A stretch of DNA of 64,000 bases from Bidens hawaiensis (GCA_021521415.1 JAIQDT010002995.1:62001-126000); one strand, 5' to 3'. Numbered from the stretch's first letter, positions 1 to 11,223 are shown. The notes: generated from the letters alone by a model not told the origin. Made by a program: numbers and translations.

Positions 1-365
1 GATCCATCGCACCTTTAGACCAAAGTCATAATATTTTGCTTTTTTATTAAATGTAAAAGAAGAAGATGCGGTTCTTAGACAAAGAATTAAATTTTGAATT
101 GGACAAAGCAAAAGGTGCGGTTCGGTTCCACTTTTTCTGTTTGGACGAACGAGTATATTTCAAATGTATATTAACTTCTTCTCTCTCACTCTGTTCACTC
201 TCTAGCTTCTTCCTTCTTCCTCACTTCAAGCAAGAAAAGTTAAAAATTTCACATCTTAAATTTTGTCACTTAATTGAAGGTATGTTTTAGTTTTAAGAGA
301 TATTTTATATATGATATATTAATTTGTCATAATATGAATTTAAGATAACCTTATAGAAATAGCCG

Positions 366-610
366 TCCAAAATTTATCTAATAAAGATAAATTTTGGATT
401 GTCCCCTTTTGGGACTGCTTTTTGAATATTCTATCTCATTAGGGCGTGTATACATTTTAACGTGTTGAATAGGTAAGAAAAAACGATAGTTTTTTCTCCT
501 ACTCCATCGAGTTTGCGTTTTATACGCATACTTGAGGAGTTAAGGGGCCGATTTTTCTTAAATAGCTAGCACATTAAAATGTATACATATGAGATAGAAT
601 ATCCAAAAAG
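366..610. repeat. Cluster of nested hairpins in the CACTA 5' region
   Basis: Four foldbacks sit just before the transposase. CCAAAATTTATCT (367-379) pairs perfectly with 385-397. GTCCC (401-405) pairs with GGGAC (411-415). GAAAAAAC (477-484) pairs with GTTTTTTC (489-496) around GATA. The outer arms, about 418-464 and 570-610, are imperfect inverted repeats centred on GAATATTCTATCTCAT and TATACATTTTAA, enclosing about 105 bases. It could be a MITE inside a 5' intron (a TTTTCAG acceptor precedes the ATG at 688) or part of the element's own leader. Confidence 0.6.
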
Positions 611-687
611 TGGGGGTTAGGATCCAATACCTTAGAGCGCCGGTTCACATACATTTACATCACTTGTTTGTTTATTTTATTTTTCAG

Positions 688-1452
688 ATGGATCGTGATG
701 ATTGGATGTACAAAGCTTTGCGACAATCCGAAATTTACGCGGAAGGTGTTAAAAGTTTTCTTAGGGTTGCCGAAGCACATCGCGCTAATAAAGGATGTTG
801 GTCGATTTGTTGTCCTTGTTCCAAATGTCAAAAATTTAAGTATTGTAAAGATATCAATGAAATAGAGGCACATTTATTCGAAAATGGTTTTAAGCCTAGA
901 TACCATTGTTAGTCAAGACATGGAGAATCACTAGCTGATTTTAGCACGTCATCGACCACTAATGATAACACATATAACAATGACTCATTAAACCTTAACG
1001 GTGATGATGAAAAATCAAATAACCCCATAGACGATGATAATCATTCAAATGATCCCAATGAAAACGTAAATGAAATGTTACATGACATGGAGACTGACAT
1101 GGGTGATGTTGAAATTGAAAATTTACAACACCTGTTTGAAGATGCAGAAAAACCATTATATCCTGGTTCTAATTTTAAGAAACTTGATACAGTGTTAAAC
1201 TTGCTTAACTTGAAGTTAAAAAACGGATGGAGTGATAAAAGTTTCACAGAGTTGTTAGTGTTTTGGCATGATAGGCTTCCAAGAGACAATGAATTACCAA
1301 TTTCAACATACCAAGCAAAGAAGTTGATGTGTCCGATGGGATTAGAAGTTGAAAGAATTCATGCATGCCCAAATAATTGTATACTGTATAGAAATCAGTA
1401 TGAAAATAAACATAAATGTGTTGTGTGCGGTGATCAAGGTATAAACAGATAA
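688..1452 (+). pseudogene. CACTA transposase, N-terminal part (transposase-associated domain and start of TNP2)
   Basis: Starts at the ATG at 688, directly after a TTTTCAG splice-acceptor-like site; the protein opens MDRDDWMYKALR. Residues 1-75 match the plant transposase-associated zinc-type domain (CCPCSKC motif, then HLFENGF). The frame stays the same to 1452 but is cut by a TAG at 910-912, where the family usually has a tryptophan codon. An acidic Asn/Asp-rich stretch follows, then the start of the TNP2 domain (YPGSNF, LPRDNELPISTYQAKKL, a CVVCG knuckle). A one-base frameshift near 1440 ends this frame. In intact elements this protein binds the ends and cuts the DNA; this copy cannot make it. 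Confidence 0.8.
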
Positions 1453-2316
1453 ACGATTCAGGTGACGTTGACGATGAGATGACAAAAAAACAACCGCCGG
1501 CTAAAGTATTGTGGAATCTCCCTGTTATACCGAGACTGAAAAGGTTATTTTCAAACGAAAAAGAAGCCAAATTATTACGTTGGCATTCAGAAGAACGTGT
1601 AATTGACGGAAAACTAAGACATGTGGCGGATTCACCTCAATGGCAAACCATTGATAACAAGTATCGTGAATTCGGGAAGGAGGCTAGAAACATACGGTTT
1701 GGGCTTAGTTCAGATGGGATCAGTCCATTTGGGACCATGAGTGGTCGCCATAGTACGTGGCCGGTTCTTTTATGCATCTACAATCTTCCACCATGGTTAT
1801 GCATGAAACGAAAATACATTATGATGTCGTTGTTGATTCAGGGTCCGAGACAGCCTGGTAATAATATTGATGTGTACTTGTTTCCTTTGATTGATGAATT
1901 AAAAACCCTTTGGGATTCAGGTGTAAAGGTATATGATGCTTATAAAAAAGAACACTTTCAATTGCGTGCCATGATTTTCTGTATAATAAATGATTTTCCA
2001 GCATATGGTAACTTGTCGGGATACAAGGTGAAGGGTAAGAAAGTTTGTCCTATTTGTGAGAATGAAACATGATCAATATATTAAAGAAATTGCAAAAAAC
2101 TTGTATACATGGACCATCAAAGATTCCTTCCGAGGGGTCACATTTTTAGGAATAAAAAAATTGAGTTTAACGGAGAGGTTGAGCACCGAACGATGCAAAC
2201 ACGGTCCAATCCATATTTACGAGTTAAAAATACTGTGTTGGGGAAAAGATCTCGTGATAAGAAAGGAGTCATCTGGAAAAAAAAAGTCAATCTTTTGGGA
2301 TTTACCTTACTGGAAA
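1441..2316 (+). pseudogene. CACTA transposase, TNP2 catalytic region
   Basis: Continues the transposase in a new frame. Recognisable TNP2 blocks are PPAKVLW, RFGLSSDGISPFG, STWPVLLCIYNLPPWLC, GPRQPGNNIDVYLFPLI, FCIINDFPAYGNLSGY and KVCPICEN. Two in-frame stops (TGA at 2070 and a TAA about 15 bases later) precede the conserved MDHQRFLPRGH block at 2109. A frameshift falls in the nine-A run near 2278-2286. After the LPYWK block the text jumps straight to SKVID, skipping what is normally roughly a hundred residues of TNP2, so an internal deletion lies near 2316. Confidence 0.8.
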
Positions 2317-2938
2317 GATTCAAAGGTTATTGATGGTGAACAACTTGATAAATGGGAAAAAGACATTTATGTTACCCTTTGTGAACTAGAGATGTACCTT
2401 CCACCATCATTTTTTGATATATCTCACATCGTTCAAGAAATTAAGGCTTGTGGTCCGGTATACTTACGGTACATGTACTCTTTTGAAAGATATATGGGTG
2501 TCTTAAAAGGTCATGTAAGAAACCGTAATAGACCAGAGGGTAGTATTATTGAAGGGTATACTTCTGAAGAGGTGATTGAGTTCTGCAAAGGTAATGTTAT
2601 CATTAACATATGATATATATTAGTATTAATTTACAATATAATAATTGTTTTTTTTCACGGGCTATATGGAAGGTGTCGACAGTGTTGACGTTCCTAAAAC
2701 TCGTCATTCGGGTCGACTTGAGGGTCACGCGGTAGTTGGTCTTAAAGCAATCATCCCAAATTGTGAAGACGTACAAACAGCACATTTAGTGGTCCTAAAA
2801 CACATGGTGTGTCTTGCTCCGTATGTTAATGAACACATGGAGATGTTACGGTCAACAAACCCGAATAAGGATGATATATGGTACATAAAAACTCAAAACA
2901 AAGAGTTATCGAGGTGGATGAGAAATAAGGAAAAATAA
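2317..2938 (+). pseudogene. CACTA transposase, DUF4218-type region
   Basis: Carries the DUF4218 hallmarks: LCELEMYLPPSFFDI, then CGPVYLRYMYSFERYMGVLKG, RPEGSIIEGY and EEVIEFC. About nine residues of the usual histidine-rich stretch after FFDI are missing. A GT near 2592 and an AG-rich join near 2660 suggest an intron before YMEGVDSVDVPKTRHSGRL, the usual next block. The frame ends at a stop at 2936-2938. The region is a standard C-terminal companion of TNP2 in plant CACTA elements; its biochemical role is not known. Confidence 0.75.
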
Positions 2939-2956
2939 ATTGATGTTGATGAAACC

Positions 2957-3566
2957 GTGAAAAGGTTAGAAGATGGTCCAGATTGTAGAGTTAAATCATA
3001 TCAAGGGTACGACATTAATGGTTATACGTTTTACACCAATGATCGAGAAAAAAAGAGTGTCGTTCAAAATAGTGGAGTTACATTAATAGCATCAACGACC
3101 GAGCTCTATGGTCAACGTCGTGAAACAATGACAAAAATCGCCAAGGATTCTTACTACGGAGTTATACAAGAAATTTGGGAATTGGACTATCATGATTTTA
3201 AGATTCCTTTGTTCAGATGTAAGTGGGTGAACAACCATACAGGTGTTCAAGTTGACAAATATGGTTTTACACTTGTTGACCATGCAACCGACGACTATAG
3301 ATTTGAACCATTCGTTATGGCAAAACATGTCACACAAGTTTTTTTTGTCAAGGACCCGAGTAAGCCAAGATACCACAATGGTCTTGCAAGGTAAACGGCG
3401 TATTCTTGGTGTCGATAATGTCGTTAACGAAGAGGAACATGACCACTTTGATGATCTACCACTGTTTTCGGTCGATATTGAACCAAGTGATTACGGGAAT
3501 ATGAGGCACACCACATACTTACGTGATGACATTGATGAGATTTATGTTGATGAAGGTTTGCTATAG
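2957..3566 (+). pseudogene. CACTA transposase, DUF4216 tail
   Basis: Encodes the DUF4216 signature: GYDINGYTFYTNDRE, QNSGVTL, YGVIQEIWELDYHDFKIPLFRCKW, and a TQVFFVKD block. The first reading frame stops at 3394, and the acidic tail (VDIEPSDYGNMRHTTYLRDDIDE) continues in another frame to 3566, indicating a frameshift near 3380-3390. Completing the TNP2-DUF4218-DUF4216 order confirms a CACTA transposase on the plus strand. Confidence 0.75.
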
Positions 3567-3884
3567 CCAGTTTATTAATATAATTTATCTTTATTTTTTT
3601 TAAATTTTAATAACCAGTTTATTAATAATTTTATTTTATGCAAATTAAACAAGAATGATGAAGATAAATAGACGTGTTTGATTATGAGTGTTAAGGAGAC
3701 ATTGTCGATTGTTTGTATGATTTCATTTAAAACTTTTAAAAAATATGTGTTTTATTTGTTTGCTTTATTATGAGTGTTTTATATATTGTATATTGTTACG
3801 GACCAAATATTTAATATTCTATTCTATTAATTACTAGTTTAAAGAAAAAAATATCATGTCCAATTTCAACTTGGTTCAACTTTT

Positions 3885-4062
3885 TTTTTTTGCCTAAAAA
3901 GTTTTGACTCGACTAGAAAAACCGAAGAAAACCGAACCGAAACCTAAAACCGAACCGAAAAAACCGAAACCAAACAGTTTTAAAAAAAATCATAAAACCG
4001 AAAGTTTGGTTTTCGATTCGGTTTTAGTGACAAACCGCACTGCACCACGCACACCCCTAGTG
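3885..4062. repeat. CACTA right terminal inverted repeat and subterminal repeats
   Basis: Tandem AACCGAA-type heptamers (3918-3975) are followed by the same motif in inverse (GGTTTTCGATTCGG, about 4009-4022) and by the terminal repeat, which on the minus strand reads CACTAGGGGTGTG then GTGCAGTGCGGTTTGTC. Subterminal arrays of this kind are where CACTA transposases bind. The terminal string also resembles some plant hAT ends (AGGGGTGTGC), but the CACTA start and the TNP2 gene beside it favour CACTA. 3567-3884 holds only AT-rich sequence. Confidence 0.65.
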
Positions 4063-4350
4063 TTTTATGATGAAGAAAAATAGTCGTATTTTATTGCTTG
4101 ATTTAGTTATGTGTTAGGATTTAATTTAGTTATGAACACCCTTAGGTGTTTCAACAAAATCTCAAACGTTATTCTGACTTATGAAGTTTAGTTTAATTTT
4201 CTAATAATAGCTTTATTCCATTTAGAATATTGATTAATTTAATGGTTTAATTAGAAGGGGTATGATCATTAAACTTTCCAACATCCATTTCAACTTTAGT
4301 TAGGGAGCTTACATAATCATCAAAGTTAGTAGGTTTTAAAACCTAGATGA

Positions 4351-6106
4351 TGTAACACCCCGGCTTTAAGAGGAATACGCCCGGGTACAACGTACAGATC
4401 ACTCATAAGCTCGTAACACTATTAATAGTGACAGTATATTTATTTTATTTCATAATTTCACAAGTACACAAATAGTTTGATAATGAGACAAAAAGAACAT
4501 CACATCTAAATGAAGAAAAATATTATTCATTGAAATTATCCTAAGGTATAACTAATTGTCTTGTCCTGTCACTTTATCGTATCAACCTGCAGCACGTTTA
4601 AAATAATATATTTTGTCAACAACACATGTTGGAGAGTTTTCATAAGTTTTTGCGTATATAAATATACATAAAATGTGTGATTCAACGATCGTCAATGCAA
4701 TAAACATTCAAAGACAATGTAAATGAAATCAAATAGTTTCGTCCTCCCGTTCATTTAGCCGAAGCCATAGAAGTCGGGGAAATGAGAACCACCTTACGTA
4801 AACAACCGAAGTCGTAACGTTAGACGGCGCAGGTACGTCCCGTCGGACCCTGCCACTATGTGTATGCGTTTGCGTTTGCGTAACTTCCACCATAAAAATA
4901 GTAAACACGTTGCAAGCACGTTCACGTATAATCATAAACAATATGCAAGAATAATATTAACATGTACGATAAATGTGAATTGTTTTGTAAACAAGCGCAT
5001 AACTAACGAAATAAAAACTTGTGACATGCTACACCCCAAAAATATTAAAAGAGTTAAAAAGGGGTTATGAAAAACTCACATGTTAAGTAAGCGAGTCGAG
5101 AGCGAAAAATGCCTTTAAGCAAGTTAACCGACAAAGTTCGGTTCAACGAACAACCCTAGATAAATAAATAGCTAGGCTTAAAAAGAATTTTCGAAAAGAA
5201 ATTAATTTGGCGAGGACGTTCGGTTTATGACAAAGAAATTTATAAAGAAAAATATATATTTTGGGTTTATTAAAAAAAGATTTTGGTTATTTGATTTTGT
5301 TATGTTAATTTATTTTTGTCTTAGAAAAATAAATGTGTTATAATAATTATTAATTAATTTAGATGGGTCCGGTTTGTTCCAACCGAACAATTGATTAAGA
5401 AAACTAGTTTAACGAGCGGTTCATTTTTTGGTCGGACACGAACCCGGTTATTGAGTCGGGTTTGTGAGTAACATAATTTGAAAAAAATGAAGTAGTATGT
5501 AAAAAAAATGTTTGTTATTGATTATTACTTTGTAAAAATAAAAGATGACTTTAAACATAAAATTCATAAACCGAACATAAGCGAGCCGATTACGAAGAAT
5601 GATATGTCTCCATGAATGTCGTTTGGGTTGTCATCATGGAAACAATAGTGATGCGTAATGACAAGAAATAAAGATTACCCGGGGATTGGATCACAAAAGA
5701 AAAAGAAAATAATAATTCTTGAGAATTTGTCTTTTGAAAGTCAAACTTGAGGCTTGAGAGAAATTGACAAGCTTTAATGATTTTGAGTGTAAATTAGTTG
5801 TGCAAAGAATGTAGAGAATGAATGGGCTTTATATAGGCTCAAAATCGTTAATAACAATGTCAAAATGAGTTAATTTGATTGCTAATCAAGAGGCTAGTTA
5901 TAAGGCTTAAACATGGTTTTGACTAGTTGAATCTCTTTTATGACCAATTAAATTTGTGACATCATAAGTAACAAAACAACATAAAAAAAACATAAACAAC
6001 ATCATGAACATAAATACAAAAACAATTCATCATTTCATTAATAAATAAAGATCGGAAAGGTGTCGAATTTAAAATGGGTCGGGTTTTAAAAATGACGAAT
6101 GTCACA
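4351..6106 (-). mobile_element. Solo LTR, Gypsy-type
   Basis: A 1756-base unit bounded by TG...CA (TGTAACACCCC at 4351, TGTCACA ending at 6106) and flanked by the perfect 5-base duplication GATGA (4346-4350 and 6107-6111). Read on the minus strand it starts TGTGACATTCGTCA, the same start as the LTR at 59394, and has TATATAAA at 5828-5835, about 270 bases in. No internal coding region or second LTR is present, so it is a solo LTR left by LTR-LTR recombination. Confidence 0.85.
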
Positions 6107-6111
6107 GATGA

Positions 6112-7122
6112 CCTCCTGAGTTGACTATTGGGTTTATTTGAAGTTTCGGTTTTATGAATTAGCTCTTGGTTAGGTTGCTATCATTTTCAGGATTCTAAGC
6201 ATGTAAGAGTTGGTACAGTATGGTGTACAAGAGGTGTAATTGGAGTTAAATTTGGAGTAAAATTTGATGACTCTCTTACCCCTACCTTTTGTACTTTTTC
6301 TAAGTCATTATAAGGACTTTTACTGCTCCCACTAACCTTAGAAACCTTTAGGAAATTAGCATGCTTAGGGTCAATATTTATAGACCAATAGATTCTAACA
6401 GAGAAACAAGTTAATAATATAAGTTGTTGGATTTTCTCTTGTTGAGGATTAGTTTAGTAAGAAATCTGAATTTGCCCACTTTAAGAAACAATGAAAGTTT
6501 TGTAAGAGTAATTGTAATATTCTAAAAAGATAAGTTTTGATTGAATAGTGTTGTGATGGAGCAGTGTCTTGTACAAGAGGTTTAATTGAGATAATATCAA
6601 GTTTTCACTCCCCCATCTCTTTCAAATCTTGTAAGTTATGATTAAGACATTTAAGGTTCCCACTGATTTTTAATATCTCTAGGAAAACTACAAGAGAAGT
6701 TTCAATGATGTACGTGATGTGGGAATCTGTCATATATATGTTAGACTTGATTTGATTTCATTAACGTCCAGTTGCCTTAATAACTTAGGGACAAATTTAG
6801 ACGAAATCATAATAAGTATATATGAATGGATCTCTTTAAGACGGTGGGTCATAGAAGATAAATTAGATATAAGTAAATAGCCTTTTAAATGATAAAAGAA
6901 TTATGTCTGAATATTTCGTTTGAATAAGTTCCACGAATGTCAGTGAAATATAACTTATGGTGGACCCATTTTATTTCTTAAACCAACTAATGTTTATCTA
7001 ACACATGATAACAAAAGTTGTGAAAGTATATAATATCATCTAGTTTTATTCTATAAATGTTTCAATCTAAATATTGATAACAAATAATATGAGAGTTTAA
7101 GATAAGAGTGACTTTATGTGGG
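6112..7122. other. Gene-free AT-rich spacer with a diverged duplication
   Basis: No coding region is seen. Two related stretches, about 6195-6370 and 6545-6690, share GTACAAGAGGT, then CTCTTACCCC/CACTCCCCCATCTCT, then GCTCCCACT/GTTCCCACT and CTTTAGGAAA/CTCTAGGAAA in the same order, so they are an old direct duplication of about 350 bases. Confidence 0.5.
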
Positions 7123-7336
7123 CTATGTGTCACACCCCCTTCTTAGGCCTAGGAGTATGATCAATAGTTGGTACCACAAATGTAAATAAATCAGAGTTAC
7201 GTTAATTTAGCGGAAGTCTTATAAAACTTGTGGGTTTAATTTGTAAATATTTACATTAAACAAAAGTTGGGATTTTAAAAGATTCCCAAACTTAAGTACA
7301 AAAGATTACTTGTTTATGTTATACAAACCACCATAT

Positions 7337-7823
7337 TGTTGGTTCAGCCGGGACCGAGACGATCCGAGCGCGTTCGAGACGGAAGGTTTGATAACCAAAG
7401 ACGGATAGAAACAAACACGAAACAAACGATTTCATTGATAAAAACGAAAGATTACATGCTTGTTTAAACACTGAAATCACGATCTATGGCAGGGGGAGGT
7501 CGAGCATGGCCTCCCCCCTCATCCAGACAGCACCTGGGCCCCGGGCACGCAAATCCTTTAAACTCTTCCCTGTTCACGCCTGAAAGCTGGTATTTATACC
7601 CGCTGCCATTCGGTCAGAACTCATTCGATCGAATGAGTCCTATTCGATCGAATGGCAGACTCATTCGATCGAATCAGAAACTCATTCGATCGAATGAGTA
7701 TCCATTTGAAAATGCTCTTTCAAATGGATCACTTTCAGCGTGAACCACTACCTAGGTGTACAACATACAACATAAACATTCTAAACTATTCGCCAAGCGA
7801 CGGCCACACAATGTGCACCAACA
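7337..7823 (-). repeat. 3' LTR of the Copia-like element (left copy)
   Basis: 487 bases, TGTTGGTTCAGCC to GTGCACCAACA. It carries four ATTCGATCGAAT-type palindromes between about 7622 and 7698 and a TATAAATA on the minus strand at 7591-7598. It differs from the right copy by A for G in CCAGAC, TCAGAAC and TACAACA. Confidence 0.9.
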
Positions 7824-7836
7824 TATTCCCCCTTGG
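7824..7836 (-). other. Polypurine tract of the Copia-like element
   Basis: TATTCCCCCTTGG on the plus strand is CCAAGGGGGAATA on the minus strand, directly against the left LTR, where plus-strand DNA synthesis is primed. Similar tracts recur at 7936-7948, 8037-8049 and 8151-8164, spaced 101-114 bases. Confidence 0.75.
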
Positions 7837-8888
7837 ACGTTGCTTGCGAATTGCTGTAGACACCTCTTGCAATCTTCAGTCAAATCTTCTGCTATATCTT
7901 GATAATCACGTTGAAGAATACCATCATTGCAGCAAGATTCCCCCTTAGACTGAACTCTCGGTTAATGATGCAAAGTGTTCTCCATTGCTGACATCTTCAG
8001 ACAAAACAATCTGTTTAAAAAACAACCAACTATAGAAATTCCCCCTCAGACGTTGGCGTGTATCCCAATATATAGACGTGTAAGCTCATATCGTCTTCCG
8101 CTGACTTAATAATGTATTGGGCAATCTTTGATGAGGCTTCCGATCCACAGCTACTCCCCCTAAACAGATTAGTTTGTATGCAGATTCATCATCGGAGACA
8201 AAGACACATCATTAACTTCGTGATTGCGAATCACCATTCTTCAACAGGATGCAGAAGTTGCTTTTGACAGTACTTCGTTGACTTCTTCAACAGTAGCAGC
8301 TTATGCAGGAATTGTTGAACTTGGAAATGATTGAGGAACATTTGACTCTTTTGCTTGATCCTCCTTAATCTCCACTGATGACATCTTCAGAATGCGGAAA
8401 ATAAATTAAACTTGGTTGGCCCATAAATAGTCAGATGCTCCTGACTACCCCACAATAACTCATCAGTAATCACTTTTCTCTGTTCTTCTGTGTTCTTATA
8501 ACAATCACCACTGTAGAAGCTCAATGAACAAGGGGTTATCCATTAAACTTGTAAACGATAATTCCTTCAGGTGATTGTGCTTTGTTCATTGCCCCAATTT
8601 GCCGCTTTAACCATTTAACATTTAAACGCTCTGACTTTGCCGGAAAATATCAGTGAAAATTTCACTGTCACCAAACTTTTTCTGGATAGTAATCAACTTG
8701 TATAGGATGTCCAGAAAAATCTTCATCACTGACCCGAAAATTAACCGAAAATTTCCCGGAAATTTTGTCGAAAAAATTTTATTTTTGCCAAACTTTTTCA
8801 GAAGACTTCCCGACTGATAAAAATGGCTTGGGCAAATTTTCGTGTAAGCGGGCGTTCCAGACTTTTTTTTTTTTTTTTTGGTCTGGAA

Positions 8889-9262
8889 CATGTTCGATCG
8901 AATGAAGCACAGATTCGATCGGATGAAGAACAGATTCGATCGGATGAAGAACTGGTTCGATCAGCTATTTGAATTTGACACTTTGAGCGGGAAAACCAGT
9001 TCGATCGAATACAATCTGATTCGATCGAATGAAGAACTGGTTCGATCAGCTATTTGAATTTGACACTTTGAGCGGGAAAACCAGTTCGATCGAATACACT
9101 CTGATTCGATCGAATGAAGACAATCGAATGGGCGGTAAAACTGGCGTTTGAATTTGACACTTATGAGCGGGAAGACTGATTCGATCGAATCAGTCAATCG
9201 AATAGGCCTATTCGATCGAATGGGGAACTCGTTCGATCGAATGGACTGATTCGACTCCTTCA
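8889..9262. repeat. Array of TTCGATCGAA palindromes
   Basis: About fifteen copies or near copies of TTCGATCGAA, often extended to ATTCGATCGAATG, fill this stretch, joined by short spacers such as GAAGAACTGG. A longer unit of roughly 90 bases (from GAACTGGTTCGATCAGC through TTTGACACTTTGAGCGGG to the next palindromes) is tandemly duplicated near 8948-9120. The same palindrome occurs four times in each LTR. Function is unknown. Confidence 0.85.
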
Positions 9263-9381
9263 ACGCCAGCCCAGAAAACGCGAAGAACACGAAGAACACA
9301 CCAACATTTTAACGTCCAGAACGCATAAAATCAAGAGCTCGGCTTGCTAAATCGGTTGTTAGACCTTTCTAGCGGTAACCG

Positions 9382-9395
9382 TGGCTCTGATACCA
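9382..9395 (-). other. Primer binding site, initiator tRNA-Met type
   Basis: On the minus strand this reads TGGTATCAGAGCCA, the usual plant primer site matching the 3' end of initiator methionine tRNA. It lies two bases from the right LTR (9398), which fixes the element's orientation. Confidence 0.9.
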
Positions 9396-9397
9396 AT

Positions 9398-9884
9398 TGT
9401 TGGTTCAGCCGGGACCGAGACGATCCGAGCGCGTTCGAGACGGAAGGTTTGATAACCAAAGACGGATAGAAACAAACACGAAACAAACGATTTCATTGAT
9501 AAAAACGAAAGATTACATGCTTGTTTAAACACTGAAATCACGATCTATGGCAGGGGGAGGTCGAGCATGGCCTCCCCCCTCATCCGGACAGCACCTGGGC
9601 CCCGGGCACGCAAATCCTTTAAACTCTTCCCTGTTCACGCCTGAAAGCTGGTATTTATACCCGCTGCCATTCGGTCAGGACTCATTCGATCGAATGAGTC
9701 CTATTCGATCGAATGGCAGACTCATTCGATCGAATCAGAAACTCATTCGATCGAATGAGTATCCATTTGAAAATGCTCTTTCAAATGGATCACTTTCAGC
9801 GTGAACCACTACCTAGGTGTACAGCATACAACATAAACATTCTAAACTATTCGCCAAGCGACGGCCACACAATGTGCACCAACA
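9398..9884 (-). repeat. 5' LTR of the Copia-like element (right copy)
   Basis: 487 bases, the same length as the left copy, with G at the three variable positions. On the minus strand it opens TGTTGGTGCACATTG and closes into the primer binding site. The minus-strand TATAAATA box (9652-9659) would drive the element's transcript leftward. Confidence 0.9.
9652..9659 (-). promoter_or_regulatory. LTR TATA box of the Copia-like element
   Basis: TATAAATA on the minus strand, about 225 bases into the element's 5' LTR and just downstream (in element sense) of the four LTR palindromes. Placement and orientation fit an LTR promoter. Confidence 0.6.
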
Positions 9885-11223
9885 CATATTAAACTTATAC
9901 AAAAGAAATCCAAGCCATCGGATATTAGTACTTCGTCATTTCCAAGCTCTAGCTTTGTTCAGCTGCAAAATGTTAGAAAATACGTCAGCAACGAATGCTG
10001 GTGAACACGCTGACGCAAAAATATTTCTTTTACTTTATTACCCCTCGAGACTACGCCTGCCTCGGCCCAACGTGGCTTAGGAATAACAAAGTCAAATAAC
10101 ACATTATAAATATGAGCCTCTACGCTAGGTCACCTCAGCAAACACCGCAGCGTTCGACTTAGTTAAGTACCCGTAAATATACACATAAGGTCGTACTCCC
10201 AGCAGGAGAGCGTCCTACGACCAAGGGTGGTGCGATCATGCCCATTCATCGCATAGTACCACATATGTAAGGATCCAGACATACGTATACCACAGCCTGA
10301 GGGCTAGGTTTATACCCTTATTCATAACGGTTTTAGGAACACATAGTTCCTTGTAAACAATTTCAAATAACAAGTTTGACTCATTTTAAATAAGTAAAAG
10401 TTTGGGGGCGTATTCACCTTGTCTCTTTAGGATTGGCTTCACTCACCGTCCAAGGGTCTTTCCCTTTCTTTATCTCGCACCTATAGTACGAGTATATATA
10501 TTTGTTAGTCGGATACACGATCCGGCTTAAGACCTTTAGTCTTATATCTCAATCCTCGATTGAACCTTTAGTTCAATTCTTATTACTTGAAAACCTTTAG
10601 TTTAAAAGTAAATTATAAACCTTTAGTTTATATTAAAAATCCGACGTTTCTTCTTCTCCAAGAAACGTATTCTTTTTCTTTTATTATTTAAGAATACTCT
10701 TATTCATTAAATAATAATTTCATAACAAAGAATATATACATATATACTTACACACACATATATGTTATCTCAATATTCAATAATCTTTTATTCATTTCTT
10801 TGTTATGTTTTCTTTTCTTTTCTTTTATCGAGGTATCGAGTATATCCTCGACTTAAGGCTTAAGCCTTTAATATAATATTGAATTATATTGAATTCATCA
10901 TTACGCCTAACCTTAGTGGCGTATAGAAACTCTAGAGAATTGGGCAGCACTCAGACACCGCTTTACTTTTCTCAATCAACTTTGATATGCCAACTTCAAC
11001 ACTCGTCGGCACGTATTTAGGGACTCTTTGCCATAACAACGCCTTTTTGATGAATGAGGGTGGAGGGTGGCACAAACTTCGAGGAAACAATTGTACACAA
11101 ACAAAAGATCGTGGCACGCTTATCGAGGCAAATCGAGTATACGATTGTCGGGATGTAGTAAGATGTTAGAGAGAGGAATGTGAACTGAGTTTTGGTGTGC
11201 AAAATGGGAAGCCCGGACCTTGC

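Larger units (their letters stand above)
1..4062 (+). mobile_element. CACTA (En/Spm-like) DNA transposon, left end outside window
   Basis: A decayed autonomous-type CACTA element. Its right terminus is seen at 4062: read on the minus strand the sequence opens CACTAGGGGTGTG, followed by a subterminal region rich in AACCGAA/GCGGTTT units. Near the window start, matching units in the opposite orientation (TGCGGTT at 68-74, GTGCGGTTCGGTT at about 115-127) look like the left subterminal region, so the missing left tip should lie just upstream. Between them lies a TNP2-type transposase broken by stops, frameshifts and deletion. The 3-base target duplication cannot be checked because the left end is outside the window. 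Confidence 0.8.
7337..9884 (-). mobile_element. Non-autonomous Copia-like LTR element
   Basis: Two 487-base direct repeats (7337-7823, 9398-9884) bound a 1574-base interior. The target duplication CATAT is perfect (7332-7336, 9885-9889). The primer site beside the right repeat and the polypurine tract beside the left one put it on the minus strand. The LTR tips are TGTTGGT...ACCAACA, typical of Copia elements. The interior encodes no gag or pol that I can recognise; it holds several CCCCCT-type tracts, a T18 run near 8862 and an array of TTCGATCGAA palindromes. The two LTRs differ at three sites by eye, all A/G transitions, so the insertion is young. Confidence 0.88.

Noticed and set aside
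66..290. A 74-codon open stretch at the window start
   Set aside because: It lies in the CACTA subterminal region, has no family resemblance and is AT-rich leader-like sequence.
3885..4062. A hAT terminus instead of a CACTA end
   Set aside because: AGGGGTGTGC is shared with some hAT elements, but the end begins with CACTA and a TNP2 gene lies beside it.
10719..10900. A host gene exon in the ATCGAGGTATCGAG region
   Set aside because: The same text recurs at about 62380 in the second family A LTR, so it is LTR sequence.
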